Positions 35,660 to 44,738 of a DNA stretch of 64,000 bases are shown in pieces; position 1 is the stretch's first letter; each line of letters begins with the position of its first letter. The DNA comes from Bog-159 sp035499555 (GTDB lineage: Bacteria; Acidobacteriota; Terriglobia; Bryobacterales; Bryobacteraceae). The stretch is taken from the NCBI GenBank assembly GCA_035499555.1, contig DATJYO010000076.1, positions 1 through 64,000 of the forward strand, in the 5' to 3' direction. The notes beneath the pieces were generated by a model. That model ran no database searches, had not been told where the DNA came from, and saw only the letters and a program-made list of their open reading frames with translations. A program made the translations under genes and the position numbers.

Positions 35660-36040
35660 TCATACAGCGACGACGGCGATTTCGCGGCCGGAAGCCCTGA
35701 CGAGCCGTTCTATGTCGTCTGGGTCGCTCGTAAGAATCGTAGCTTCGTGCCGAAGGGCTGTCGTCACCACGACGGCGTCAACGATGTCCGACGTTTCGGT
35801 CAAGCCTAGCAGCCGCCCGGCCTCGTGCGCCTCAGTCTCGCCCAGAGGAACCGCCACGCAGCCAGCCAAGAAGCGCCGGAGTTGGACCTGTCGTGGAGAA
35901 CGGCTGACCTGGGCGAGCACCGGGGTGGCGACCAATGGCACAACGCCAAGCTCCAAACGAGCCTTGTGTTCAGCCCACGCTCGCCGCTCGTTTCTATCGG
36001 CGGCCACGAGAACGGCGGCGTCGTAGACGACAGCGCTCAT
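35660..36040 (-). CDS. vapC: PIN-domain toxin (VapC-type)
   Basis: This is a PIN-fold ribonuclease of 126 residues, the toxin of a type II toxin-antitoxin pair. Acidic active-site candidates are Asp7 (VVYDAAVLVAADR), the Asp residues in LTETSDIVDAVVV and the C-terminal TSDPDDIERL. The usual Glu after the first third is replaced by Gln in TPVLAQVSRS, as in one PIN subgroup. Its start overlaps the antitoxin stop by 4 nt, the standard antitoxin-first order. It looks intact, in contrast to the hicBA remnant at 41 kb. Confidence 0.82.
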   Translation of the reverse strand: MSAVVYDAAVLVAADRNERRAWAEHKARLELGVVPLVATPVLAQVSRSPRQVQLRRFLAGCVAVPLGETEAHEAGRLLGLTETSDIVDAVVVTTALRHEATILTSDPDDIERLVRASGREIAVVAV

Positions 36041-36405
36041 GCCGAACGCCGGACGGTTCGCGATGTTCGGAGCTGAGCCCGCACGGTGCGACGCGCCTCA
36101 TTCATCTCTTCTCTAGTGAAGAGTCCGTGCTGCTTCTCCCACAGCGCGACCGCCGATAGACCAGCCCGCCGCTGCAGTTCTTGGCGCGCCGCGGCGGTCA
36201 TCCAGGCGGAGACGCTCACCCGGTCGCGGGCGGCCGCCGCAAGGGTCTTTTGGTGAATGTCAGGGTCCACCGTGATGGCGAGCTTCGGTGATGGGTTACC
36301 GCGCGGGCCAGGTTCCTTGGTAAGCCAGTTCGGGCGGCGAGATTGTAGGACCCGCCGCGCTGCCGGAACGACCCCGTCGCGCATCGAGCTTCGCCAGGCC
36401 GCCAA
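36037..36405 (-). CDS. Antitoxin of the VapC-type pair
   Basis: This is a DNA-binding antitoxin of up to 122 residues. The core KLAITVDPDIHQKTLAAAAR followed by VSVSAWMTAAARQELQRR resembles ribbon-helix-helix antitoxins that pair with PIN toxins. The C-terminal basic tail (RTVRAQLRTSRTVRRSA) would bind the toxin. No ATG, GTG or TTG lies near the start of the core; the available ATGs are at 36405 and 36384, so the N-terminal 35-40 residues are an odd, Arg- and Pro-rich extension. It overlaps vapC by 4 nt. Confidence 0.7.
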   Translation of the reverse strand: MAAWRSSMRDGVVPAARRVLQSRRPNWLTKEPGPRGNPSPKLAITVDPDIHQKTLAAAARDRVSVSAWMTAAARQELQRRAGLSAVALWEKQHGLFTREEMNEARRTVRAQLRTSRTVRRSA

Positions 36406-36460
36406 ACTGACCGCTACACGATGTTGGCGCGGTCCTGGGCCAGAGCTGCCGTGGGGCCGC

Positions 36461-37432
36461 TCAGGGCCGGCGGGACTCGAACTGCCAGGCGGAGGCGACG
36501 ATTTCGCCGATCCCGGTGTACCTGGGACTCCAGCCCAGGACGCGGCGGAGTTTGCCGGCGTCGGCGACCAAAGCGGGCGGATCGCCTTCGCGGCGTGGCC
36601 CGAACTGGTAGGGCACCGGGCGGCCGGTGGCTTGTTCGACGCCGCGGATCATCTCCAGGACCGAGTGGCCGCAGCCGGTGCCGGCGTTGAACTGGCCGGA
36701 CGGGCCGCCGGCCAGCAACGATTCGAGCGCCAGGAGATGGGCTTCGGCCAGATCGTTCACGTGGATGTAATCGCGTATGCAGGTGCCGTCGGGCGTGTCG
36801 TAATCGTTGCCGAAAACGGTAAAGGGACGGCCGGTGGAGACGGCGCGCAGCATGAGCGGGATCAGGTGAGTTTCGGGATCGTGCTCTTCGCCCAGGCCGC
36901 CGGCGGGATCGGCGCCGCTGGCGTTGAAGTAACGGAGGGAGATGGTGCGCAGGCCGTGAATCGCGTCGAACCAGCGGAACATGGTTTCCGCGATCACTTT
37001 GGATTCGCCGTAGGGATTGACCGGGGCGATGGGAGAGGTCTCCGGGATGGGCGACGTTTCCGGCACGCCGTAGACCGCCGCGGTGGAGGAGAACACCAGC
37101 CGCTTGACGCCCGCCTGCAACATGGCAGAGGCCAGGGACTGCGATCCGGCGACGTTGTTTTCGAAGTACAGCTCCGGCGCCTGCATGGATTCGCCGACGG
37201 AGATGTACGCGGCGAAGTGGATGACGGCGTCGTGGCCCTGGAGCACGCGAGCCAGTTCGGCGGTCTGCTGCACGCGGAGTTGATGAAAGGCGGGGGTCTC
37301 GACATTATGGCGGTAGCCGCGAGAGAGATCGTCGACTACAGTGACATCGTAGCCGCGCTGGAGCAGCAGCCGCGCGGTGTGGGAGCCGATGTAGCCCGCA
37401 CCGCCGGTAACCAGAATTCGTCGTGGGTTCAC
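36461..37432 (-). CDS. galE: UDP-glucose 4-epimerase
   Basis: This extended SDR enzyme of 323 residues interconverts UDP-glucose and UDP-galactose with bound NAD. The Rossmann motif GGAGYIGS is at 10-17, SST at 115-117, and the catalytic Tyr141 and Lys145 in NPYGESK. GTCIRDYIHVNDLAEAH and FNAGTGCGHSVLEM are family hallmarks. The start is GTG 37432; upstream in-frame codons overlap the VOC gene and are not family-like. It supplies activated sugars for surface polysaccharide. It shares a strand with the VOC gene 53 nt upstream. Confidence 0.94.
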   Translation of the reverse strand: MNPRRILVTGGAGYIGSHTARLLLQRGYDVTVVDDLSRGYRHNVETPAFHQLRVQQTAELARVLQGHDAVIHFAAYISVGESMQAPELYFENNVAGSQSLASAMLQAGVKRLVFSSTAAVYGVPETSPIPETSPIAPVNPYGESKVIAETMFRWFDAIHGLRTISLRYFNASGADPAGGLGEEHDPETHLIPLMLRAVSTGRPFTVFGNDYDTPDGTCIRDYIHVNDLAEAHLLALESLLAGGPSGQFNAGTGCGHSVLEMIRGVEQATGRPVPYQFGPRREGDPPALVADAGKLRRVLGWSPRYTGIGEIVASAWQFESRRP

Positions 37433-37485
37433 GTTCCGATTGTATTCGATAGCGGGGCGCGCCCCCGCGGCGCGGCTCTCGCGGC

Positions 37486-37911
37486 TTAAGGCCGTGGGCG
37501 TTCGTGGAGGATCATCCAGGAAGTGCCGAATTTGTCGCGCAGCATGGCGAAGCGGAAGGCGAAGAAGGTCTCCTCCATGGGCATGAAGACCTGGCCGCCG
37601 TCGGCGAGCAGGGCGTAGATGCGCTCGGCTTCCGCGATGGTGTCCACGCGGAGCGAGAGATAGGCGCTGCGCATGGGCTGAAAGCGGTCCGGCGGGACGT
37701 CGGCGGCGAACAGTTCGGTTCCGCCGATTTCGAGGCGGGCATGCAGGACGGCGTCTTTCCATTCCGGAGGAACATCGGCAGCGCCCGGCGCCTGGCCGTG
37801 GGCCATCATCATCGTGATCCGGGCGCCCAGGTGCTGCTCGTAGAAGCGGAAGGCTTGGGCGCAGTTACCGCCGTAGTTGAGATAGGTGTTCAGGAGCATG
37901 GGTATATTCAT
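37486..37911 (-). CDS. VOC-family protein, PhnB/YjdN-like
   Basis: This protein of 141 residues has the glyoxalase/bleomycin-resistance (VOC) fold. The start TYLNYGGNCAQAFRFYEQHL and the end FAMLRDKFGTSWMILHERP match the PhnB/3-demethylubiquinone-methyltransferase-like subgroup, whose members are often annotated but rarely characterised. FMPMEETFFAFRFAML holds the central beta strand. It lacks a signal peptide. It is transcribed ahead of galE and is divergent from a secreted protein 35 nt away. The reaction is unknown. Confidence 0.85.
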   Translation of the reverse strand: MNIPMLLNTYLNYGGNCAQAFRFYEQHLGARITMMMAHGQAPGAADVPPEWKDAVLHARLEIGGTELFAADVPPDRFQPMRSAYLSLRVDTIAEAERIYALLADGGQVFMPMEETFFAFRFAMLRDKFGTSWMILHERPRP

Positions 37912-37946
37912 TGTCGCGTAGCCGATGCCCGCTAAAATGGGAGTCT

Positions 37947-39191
37947 ATGCGTGTATGCGGGCTGGTGCTGACACTCAGCGCGGCGGCGTTTGGACAGCCG
38001 GTCCAGCCGCCGGCGACTATTCCGGCAGGCGTGCCGTTGCGCGTGGCGCTCGAAAGCAAGGTGCCCATCAAGCATACCGGGGCGCCCATCCGGGGGCGGC
38101 TGGCGGAGCCGGTGTATGTCTACGACCGGGAGGTTTTGCCCGCCGGAAGCATCGTGGAAGGGCATGTTGCCGAGATCGGCGGCGTTCCCTGGCGGCGGCG
38201 GCTGACGGGCATCCTGTCGGGGAATTTCACGCCGCCGCGGAAGGTGCGCGCGCAGTTCGACGCGGTCGTGCGGAGCGACGGGGTGCGGCTGCCGCTCGAG
38301 ACATCGCCGGCGCGGGGAACGCCGCACACCAGGCGGGTGGCGAAGCCGCGGAAGCGGCCGGCGGCCGGGCCGCGGTTGGCGGACCGTATGGATCCGGTGG
38401 CGCTGGCGTTCCGCGAACCGGGCCGGATGAGCCGGCTGAAATCGTACTTGTGCAACATGCTGCCGTATCGTCGGCAGTCCTGGCCGGCGGGGACGCTGTT
38501 CGACAGTATGCTAACGCGGCCCGTCACGGCGACGGCGAAACCGATCGAACCGCCGGCGAACTCGGGCGCGCAGGCGGTGCGGGCGCGGCTGCTGACGCCG
38601 ATCACCTCGCGGACAGCACGGCGGGGGACGCCGGTGGAAGCGGTGGTGACGCGCCCGCTGTTCTCGGACAAACACGACCTGCTGATTCCGGAAGGCAGCC
38701 GGCTGATCGGAGATGTGCTCACTGCGCAGCATGCCCGGTGGCTTCACCGCAACGGAAAGCTGCTTTTCGTCTTCCGTGAAATCCGGCCGGCGTCCGGCCC
38801 GGCGGAGGCGGTAAAGGGGTACGTGGAGGGGCTGGAGGCGGATTTCGATGAACACCTGCGGCTCGACGCGGAAGGCGCGGCGAGCGTGACCAATTCCAAA
38901 ACCCGTTTCATTTTTCCGGCGATCGCGGCTGCCGTTGCGGGATTGTCGTTCCACCAGGATTTCAACGCACAGGGCGTTCCGGACGCGGACTCGGCGGGGC
39001 GGGCGGAATCGGGGGCAGTCGGGCTGGGGTTGGTAGGGGCGGCGGTGGCGCAGCTCTCGCGTCCCCTGGCGTCCGGCATCGCGATTGCCGGCGCGGCCTT
39101 CAGCCTCTATACGAACGTGCTGGGACGGGGCGCGGAAGTGGATCTGCCGGTGAATACGCCGGTGGAGGTCAGCCTCAAGCCCGAGCGTTAA
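37947..39191 (+). CDS. Secreted protein of unknown function
   Basis: This is an exported protein of 414 residues (signal peptide MRVCGLVLTLSAAAFG). The start at 37947 is used because an upstream in-frame ATG adds 12 charged residues and would overlap the divergent VOC gene. It contains two barrel-like repeats with the pattern 'value/handle range limit': IPAGVPLRVALESKVP with VLPAGSIVEGHVAEIGG, and LLIPEGSRLIGDVLTAQHAR near residue 245. The second resembles VirB10/TrbI-like beta-barrel motifs. The C-terminus has a Gly/Ala-rich, possibly membrane-associated stretch and ends in a VDLPVNTPVEVSLKPE strand. I do not recognise a named family. Confidence 0.65.
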   Translation: MRVCGLVLTLSAAAFGQPVQPPATIPAGVPLRVALESKVPIKHTGAPIRGRLAEPVYVYDREVLPAGSIVEGHVAEIGGVPWRRRLTGILSGNFTPPRKVRAQFDAVVRSDGVRLPLETSPARGTPHTRRVAKPRKRPAAGPRLADRMDPVALAFREPGRMSRLKSYLCNMLPYRRQSWPAGTLFDSMLTRPVTATAKPIEPPANSGAQAVRARLLTPITSRTARRGTPVEAVVTRPLFSDKHDLLIPEGSRLIGDVLTAQHARWLHRNGKLLFVFREIRPASGPAEAVKGYVEGLEADFDEHLRLDAEGAASVTNSKTRFIFPAIAAAVAGLSFHQDFNAQGVPDADSAGRAESGAVGLGLVGAAVAQLSRPLASGIAIAGAAFSLYTNVLGRGAEVDLPVNTPVEVSLKPER

Positions 39192-39207
39192 AGGCGAAGC
39201 GCGCGCG

Positions 39208-40956
39208 TCACCACCTGGCGCGGTGCGCCGATTGCGAATCGGCGGGCTCCAGCGACCAATCCCGGGCCGGCTCGCGTCCCAGGGTCACGGGAATGGAGAG
39301 CAGGCGCCCGCGGCGCGCCACGCGGACGATGATGTGTTCGCCGGGATGATGACGGGCGAGGGTGCGCTCCCAGTCCGCCGCACGCAGGCGGAAGTCGCCT
39401 AATGCCAGTACCTCGTCGCCAGTATCCAAGCCGGAGTCGTAGGCCGGGGTGCCGCGCAGGATCTCGGCGATCACCAGGCGGCCGTCGTCGATTTTGGTTT
39501 CGGCGCCCAGCCAGGCGCGCCCGCCGGGTGAGGACTCGGCGAAGCGCAAGCCGAACCAGGTGAGAGCCTCGCTGTAATCCAGCTCTGCGGTGGAGTCGAA
39601 GACTCGCGCGAACCAGGCGCCCAGATCCGCGCCGGCCACAGCCGAGGCGGCCGCGCGAAAATCGGCAGTCGTGTATCCGTGGGGATGGCGCGCCCAGGCG
39701 AGGCGCATCACGTCGTCGAGCGTGCGGGCGCCGTGGGTGAGGGCGCGCACGTGGGCGTCCAGCAGAAACGCTGCGACTTCACCCTTGGTGTAGTAACTGA
39801 TGCTGGTGTTCACGGAGTTCTCGTCGGGGTGATAGAACTTGATCCAGGTATCGAAGGAGGACATGGAGAGCGATTGCACCAGGCGCCCGGGAGCAGTCTG
39901 TAACTCGCGTATGGCGCGGGACAAGTTGGCCAGTAACTCGTCCTCGGTGGACAGACCGGCGCGGTGTACGATCAACGGTCCGTAGTAACTCGTGAATCCC
40001 TCGGCGATACCCAGGCTGGTAGTGTACTCCTCCTTTTCGTACTCGCCGGGAACCAGCTCGGCGGGCCGCAGGCGCTTGACGTTCCATGTGTGGAAATACT
40101 CATGACTGGCCAGGCCCAGCCAGCGCAGATAGCTCTGGGGCGTGCGGGTGGACCAGCGATCGGCCATGAAGGCCGTGGAGTTACTATGTTCCATGCCGCC
40201 GCCCGGTCCGCTGAGGATATTCAGAAACAGATACTTGCCGTAAGGGAGGCCGCCCCACATTTTGGAATCCTGAGCCACGATGCGGGCCAGATCTCGCGCC
40301 GCGCGGGCGCCATCGAAGATGCCATCCTCGCCCACGTCCACCAGGTAGTGCGGCTTGCCCTCGGCGTCGAATTCGTGGACCGCGGGGTTGCCGAGAATGA
40401 TTGGCGAATCCACCAGCGTCTCGTAGTCCGGGGCGCGGTAATGATGCGGGCTGCCGGGCACCGGCGGCATGCCCGTCAGGCTGGATTTCCAATCCGGCGG
40501 CAGCACCAGTTGCACGTCGTGGGGGCGGGGGACATGGTCGGTGAGAGTGAGAAAGGTGGCCTGGCCGTTGAGCAGGGCAAATTCCTCGTCAACCCAGTTG
40601 TCCTGCACGCCCATCACATGGCAATAGACGCGATAGGAAACCACCACCGGGTCGGCGCCTTCGGTTTCCAGGCGCCAGCGGTTCTTGGATACTTTGGCGA
40701 TCTCCAGGGGCTGTCCGGCGGGTGTGCGCGCCGTCACCGCTTCGACGTTTTTGGCATATTCGCGGATAACGTACGGGGTCCAGATGGCCATCATTAACTC
40801 GATGGACGGCTGTCCCGAGGTCGGCACGCGCGCCTCCACTTCGGCGTAATGGTTCTGGGGCACCGGAATGCGAACGGTGTATGCGATGGGCGCCGGAGCT
40901 TGGGCGCCGGCCATACCGGTGAGGATCAGGACAATGGCAACGATGCGTGGAGCCAT
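39208..40956 (-). CDS. M61-family peptidase with PDZ domain
   Basis: This is a secreted or periplasmic metallopeptidase of 582 residues of the M61 (glycyl aminopeptidase) family. After a signal peptide (MAPRIVAIVLILTGMAGA) there is an N-terminal beta domain, then the gluzincin site HEYFHTWNVKRLRP (His285, Glu286, His289) with the third ligand in GIAEGFTSYYG. A C-terminal PDZ domain (about 485-570; SGLDTGDEVLALGDFRL) follows. The residue GGGMEHSNST before the active site is a family hallmark. It converges on the unknown secreted protein and is likely a nutrient-acquiring peptidase. Confidence 0.9.
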   Translation of the reverse strand: MAPRIVAIVLILTGMAGAQAPAPIAYTVRIPVPQNHYAEVEARVPTSGQPSIELMMAIWTPYVIREYAKNVEAVTARTPAGQPLEIAKVSKNRWRLETEGADPVVVSYRVYCHVMGVQDNWVDEEFALLNGQATFLTLTDHVPRPHDVQLVLPPDWKSSLTGMPPVPGSPHHYRAPDYETLVDSPIILGNPAVHEFDAEGKPHYLVDVGEDGIFDGARAARDLARIVAQDSKMWGGLPYGKYLFLNILSGPGGGMEHSNSTAFMADRWSTRTPQSYLRWLGLASHEYFHTWNVKRLRPAELVPGEYEKEEYTTSLGIAEGFTSYYGPLIVHRAGLSTEDELLANLSRAIRELQTAPGRLVQSLSMSSFDTWIKFYHPDENSVNTSISYYTKGEVAAFLLDAHVRALTHGARTLDDVMRLAWARHPHGYTTADFRAAASAVAGADLGAWFARVFDSTAELDYSEALTWFGLRFAESSPGGRAWLGAETKIDDGRLVIAEILRGTPAYDSGLDTGDEVLALGDFRLRAADWERTLARHHPGEHIIVRVARRGRLLSIPVTLGREPARDWSLEPADSQSAHRARW

Positions 40957-41072
40957 CTATTGATCTTCGCAGAAGCGGGCGCGAACTATTGAATCACCGT
41001 GACCATTGTGGTCAGGTGCCTATGTGCCTTGACCAACAGGCACTACAGGCTGAATCTGCTACCGTGCCGGTT

Positions 41073-41215
41073 ATGAAGTATCGAGTGTACCTGGAGCGCG
41101 ACGAGGATGGGATGTTTGTGGCCCCATGTCCAAGCTCGCCCGGGTGCGTGTCACAAGGGAGCACGCGCCGCTGAAGCAATGGCGAACATCCTGAAGTGGC
41201 TAATGCATGAAATTG
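41073..41215 (+). pseudogene. hicB: hicB antitoxin remnant
   Basis: The first 33 codons from ATG 41073 (MKYRVYLERDEDGMFVAPCP, then SSPGCVSQGST) are a near-perfect HicB/UPF0150 N-terminus, but the frame ends at a TGA at 41172-41174. In the next frame EAMANIL, the expected continuation (EAxANI in HicB), resumes, which points to a small frameshift. The remaining HicB partial RNase H fold and any DNA-binding tail are not recognisable. It precedes a broken hicA, the B-then-A order. Confidence 0.7.
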
Positions 41216-41222
41216 CCGGTAG

Positions 41223-41391
41223 TTTCGGGGAATTGAAGCTGCCAGGGCCTTCCGTAAGATCGGATACGAGTTTGATGAGCAGGCACCACACAGACGCCTG
41301 TCCGGGCCGAACCATAAGGAATTGGCCAAAGGTACGCTCCGCCCTTATCCGCAAGGCTGGGCTCACTCTGAAGCGACTACCGCTTCGGTAA
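41223..41391 (+). pseudogene. hicA: hicA toxin remnant
   Basis: The frame from 41223 encodes RAFRKIGYEFDEQ followed directly by PHRRLSGPNHKELAKGTLR, both typical of HicA double-stranded-RNA-binding toxins. Three defects are visible. There is a TAG at 41220-41222 and no start codon. About 14 residues between these blocks, which hold the catalytic GSH, are missing. A one-base deletion near 41341 shifts the C-terminus, which resumes as ALIRKAGLTLKRL in the next frame. The toxin cannot be active. Confidence 0.72.
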
Positions 41392-41452
41392 TCTCTGGAG
41401 AGCGCGATCTGCGCCACTTCTCTTCCTTCCTTTCGCGCTACCCTTACATAAC

Positions 41453-43078
41453 GTGAGCACAATTCCCGAAGTTCAATCCCCTGCCTCCAAGGTGGCGCGC
41501 ATGGCGCACATGCGCCACCTTGTCGAACAACTCCAAAAGCTCGAAGAGCGGCTGCGCCTGGGCGGCGGTCCCGCCAAGATCGAGCGGCAACACAAGTCCG
41601 GCAAGATGACGGCGCGCGAGCGGATCGCGGCCCTGATCGATCCCGGGACGCGATTCCTTGAAATCGGGCTGCTGCTGTCGTACGACCAATACGACGGCGA
41701 GGCGCCCGGCCTGGGCTCGGTGACCGGGATCGGCATGATCGAAGGCCGGCATGCGGTGATCATCGCCGGTGACGCCACCGTGAAGGCCGGATCGTGGTGG
41801 CCGGAGACCGTCACCAAGGGCCTGCGCGCGCAGGAAATTGCCATGCGTAACCGGGTGCCTATCGTCTATTTAGTCGATTCCGCCGGCGTCAATTTGCCGT
41901 ACCAGGACCGGATTTTCCCCGGGCAGTATGGCGGCGGACGGATTTTTTACTATAATTCCCTTATGCGGCGCAAGCTCCGTGTGCCGCAGATTGCCGCCGT
42001 GATGGGACCTTGCATCGCGGGCGGCGCGTATCTCCCCGCGCTCAGCGACACCATCATCATGGTCGAAGGCACGAGTTTCATGGGCCTGGGAGGCCCGAAC
42101 CTCGTCAAAGGCGCGACCGGCCAGGTGGTCGATTCCGAAGCTATCGGCGGCGCGCGCATGCACACCAGCGTCAGCGGCGTGGCGCACTACATGGCCAAGG
42201 ATGACGCCGAGTGCCTGGCGCGCATTCGCCAGCGGTTTCGCGATCTTCCCGCGCCCGCGCCTCAGTCGCAAGGCAATCCGCCGGCGCGCGACGCCTCCGA
42301 TATCTACGGCGTGCTGCCGGAGAACCATCGCCTGCCGTACGACGTCGAAGAAGTTATCTTCCGCATTTTCGATGCGGGCGACTACACCGAGTTCCAGCCG
42401 GAATATGCGCCGGAAATGTTGTGCGCCAACGCCCGGTTATCCGGGCACCCGGTGGCGATCATCGCCAACCGGCGTGGCTTTCTGCGGTCGGAGGGACGGC
42501 CGCGCATCGGCGGCATCGTGTATACCGAATCGGCGCGCAAGGTGGCCTACTTCGTGGAGCTGAACGAGCGCCAGGGCCATCCGCTGATCTACCTGCAGGA
42601 CGTCTCGGGCTTTATGGTGGGGCCGGAGGCCGAGCGCGAAGGCATCGTGCGCGCGGGCGCGGACATGGTGGAGGCGATGTCCTGCACGACCGTGCCGAAA
42701 CTGATTCTGACGCTCAATCACGCCAGCGGCGCGGGATACTACGCCATGGCGGGGCAGGGTTTCGAACCGAACTTCACCTTCAGTTGGCCGACGGCGCGCA
42801 TCGGCGTCATGGAGGGCGACTCGGCGGTGCAGGCGCTGTTCAGCGTGGAACTCGAGAAGTACAAGGCCAGCGGCGAGGCGCTGCCCAAGCAATTGCAAAT
42901 GGCCATCGACAAGACGAAGGCGGACTACGAGCACTGGCTGGACGCGCGCTACGCCGCCGCGCGTGGGCACTGCGACGCGGTGATCGACCCGTTGGACACG
43001 CGCGCCGTCCTGACCGTGGCGCTGGAAGTGACCTTACATCGCCCGCGCGGCGAGGCGCTGGTGCTGGAGACGTTGTGA
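41453..43078 (+). CDS. Acyl-CoA carboxylase carboxyltransferase (beta) subunit
   Basis: This protein of 541 residues has two crotonase-like carboxyltransferase halves, the biotin-dependent class that includes methylcrotonyl-, geranyl- and propionyl-CoA carboxylases. N-terminal half: KMTARERIAALIDPGTRFLE, VDSAGVNLPYQ, GPCIAGGAYLPALSD. C-terminal half: VIFRIFDAGDYTEFQPEYAP and HASGAGYYAMAGQGFEPNF. The layout resembles LiuB/AtuC, but the substrate is not certain. GTG 41453 gives the family N-terminus. Its TGA overlaps the GTG of the AtuA gene (4 nt). The partner biotin carboxylase/biotin-carrier subunit is not in the window. Confidence 0.88.
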   Translation: MSTIPEVQSPASKVARMAHMRHLVEQLQKLEERLRLGGGPAKIERQHKSGKMTARERIAALIDPGTRFLEIGLLLSYDQYDGEAPGLGSVTGIGMIEGRHAVIIAGDATVKAGSWWPETVTKGLRAQEIAMRNRVPIVYLVDSAGVNLPYQDRIFPGQYGGGRIFYYNSLMRRKLRVPQIAAVMGPCIAGGAYLPALSDTIIMVEGTSFMGLGGPNLVKGATGQVVDSEAIGGARMHTSVSGVAHYMAKDDAECLARIRQRFRDLPAPAPQSQGNPPARDASDIYGVLPENHRLPYDVEEVIFRIFDAGDYTEFQPEYAPEMLCANARLSGHPVAIIANRRGFLRSEGRPRIGGIVYTESARKVAYFVELNERQGHPLIYLQDVSGFMVGPEAEREGIVRAGADMVEAMSCTTVPKLILTLNHASGAGYYAMAGQGFEPNFTFSWPTARIGVMEGDSAVQALFSVELEKYKASGEALPKQLQMAIDKTKADYEHWLDARYAAARGHCDAVIDPLDTRAVLTVALEVTLHRPRGEALVLETL

Positions 43079-44409
43079 TACGCATCGCCAACGGTCAAGG
43101 CTTCTGGGGCGACTGGCTGGAAGCCCCGGTGCGCCTGGTGGATGACGGGCCGATCGATTACCTGACGCTCGATTACCTGGCCGAAGTGACCATGTCGATC
43201 CTACAGAAGCAGCGGCAGGCGGACCCGGAACTGGGTTATGCGCGCGACTTTCCGCCCCTGATCGGGCGCATCACCGGCAAGCTGCGCGAGAAGCGGATCA
43301 AGGTGGTCGCCAATGCCGGCGGCGTGAATCCGGTGGCCTGTGCGCGCGCGGTTTTGAAGGCGGCGCCGGGATTGAAGGTCGCCGTGGTGCTGGGCGACGA
43401 CGTACTCGGGCGCATCGGCGAGTTTTTGGGCAAGGGCTACGAGATGCGGAATATCGACACCGGCGAGCCGCTGGCCGCCATCCGCGACCGTATCTTGAGC
43501 GCCAACGTTTATATCGGCGCATTTCCTTTGGCGGAGGCCCTGGCCACCGGCGCGGACGTGGTGATTTCGGGCCGTTGCGCGGATGCCGCGCTGGTGCTGG
43601 CGCCCATGATCGAACGGTTCGGCTGGCGGCCCGACGATTACGACAAACTCGCCGCCGGCATCGTTGCGGGACACATCATCGAGTGCGGCGCGCAATGCTC
43701 CGGCGGCAATTGCCAGGTAGACTGGCAGTCGATTCCGGATCTCGCCAACATCGGATACCCGATAGTGGAAGCCGAAGCGGACGGGTCGTTCGTGGTGACG
43801 AAACACGCAGGCACCGGCGGACGCATCGACTCGCACGGCGTGAAGGAGCAACTTCTTTACGAGATCGGCGACCCGCGGCAATATATGACACCGGACGTGA
43901 TTGCGGATTTCACCTCGCTGGCACTCAAGGACGCGGGTCCGGATCGCGTACACGGCGGCGGCGTGCGCGGGCGGGCGCGGCCGGAAATGCTGAAGGCGTC
44001 CATCAGCTATCACGCAGGGTGGAAGGCATCCGGCACGCTGGTCTACAGTTGGCCGCAGGCGCTCGAAAAGGCGCGCGCGGCGGATCGGATCACGCGCCGG
44101 CGGCTGGATCAGTTGGGGCTGAAGTTCGAGGAGATCCACACGGAGTTTTTCGGCGTGAATGCCTGCCACGGCCCGGCGGCGCATCCGGTCAGCGATCCGC
44201 CGGAGGTGCAGGTGCGCATCAGCGTGCGCGGGCCGGACCGGCGCGCGGTGGAACGCTTCACGCGGGAGATGATCCCGCTGGTGCTCACGGGCCCGCCGGG
44301 CGGCACCGGCTACGGCGAAGGCCGGCCCGAAGTGCGGCAGATCGTGGCGTACTGGCCGGCGCTGATTCCGCGGGAAGAGATCCGGACGCGGGTGGAGGTG
44401 GTCGAATGA
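43075..44409 (+). CDS. AtuA-family (DUF1446) acyclic terpene utilisation protein
   Basis: This protein of 444 residues belongs to the AtuA/DUF1446 family, found in acyclic-terpene and related acyl-CoA catabolic gene clusters; the exact reaction is not established. The start GTG 43075 overlaps the previous stop by 4 nt and yields IRIANGQGFWGDW, the expected N-terminus. Conserved blocks are VVANAGGVNPVACARAVLKA near residue 80, DVVISGRCADAALVLAPMI and the Cys-rich HIIECGAQCSGGNCQVDW near 205. GVNACHGPAAHP lies near 365. It is coupled to the next gene. Confidence 0.82.
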   Translation: MIRIANGQGFWGDWLEAPVRLVDDGPIDYLTLDYLAEVTMSILQKQRQADPELGYARDFPPLIGRITGKLREKRIKVVANAGGVNPVACARAVLKAAPGLKVAVVLGDDVLGRIGEFLGKGYEMRNIDTGEPLAAIRDRILSANVYIGAFPLAEALATGADVVISGRCADAALVLAPMIERFGWRPDDYDKLAAGIVAGHIIECGAQCSGGNCQVDWQSIPDLANIGYPIVEAEADGSFVVTKHAGTGGRIDSHGVKEQLLYEIGDPRQYMTPDVIADFTSLALKDAGPDRVHGGGVRGRARPEMLKASISYHAGWKASGTLVYSWPQALEKARAADRITRRRLDQLGLKFEEIHTEFFGVNACHGPAAHPVSDPPEVQVRISVRGPDRRAVERFTREMIPLVLTGPPGGTGYGEGRPEVRQIVAYWPALIPREEIRTRVEVVE

Positions 44410-44738
44410 AGGTCCCGCTTTCACGCATCGCGCACACACGATCGGGCGACAAGGGGGACATCTCGAACATCGGAGTAATCGCCTGGCGCTCGTCGTATTA
44501 TCCGGCTCTGCTGCGCGAAGTGACAGCCGGGCGGGTGAAGGAATATTTCGGCGAGTTAGTAAAGGATAGAGTCGAGCGGTTCGAGTTACCCAACTTACAT
44601 GCGCTGAATTTCCTGCTGCATCACGGTCTGGGCGGCGGCGGCACCGTTTCGCTGCGGACCGACGCGCAAGGCAAGACGCTGGGCGCCGCCCTGTTGGCCC
44701 TGGAGATCGAAGTCGATGAGCGAGACCTTACAGATTAG
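44406..44738 (+). CDS. AtuA C-terminal-like small protein
   Basis: This is a protein of 110 residues that begins MKVPLSRIAHTRSGDKGDIS, closely like the C-terminal ferredoxin-fold-type domain that some AtuA proteins carry fused (AtuA-like domain). Here it is a separate gene, split from AtuA and coupled to it by an ATGA overlap. It also overlaps the enoyl-CoA hydratase start by 23 nt. It probably associates with AtuA to restore the two-domain arrangement. That is inference from family architecture. Confidence 0.72.
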   Translation: MKVPLSRIAHTRSGDKGDISNIGVIAWRSSYYPALLREVTAGRVKEYFGELVKDRVERFELPNLHALNFLLHHGLGGGGTVSLRTDAQGKTLGAALLALEIEVDERDLTD

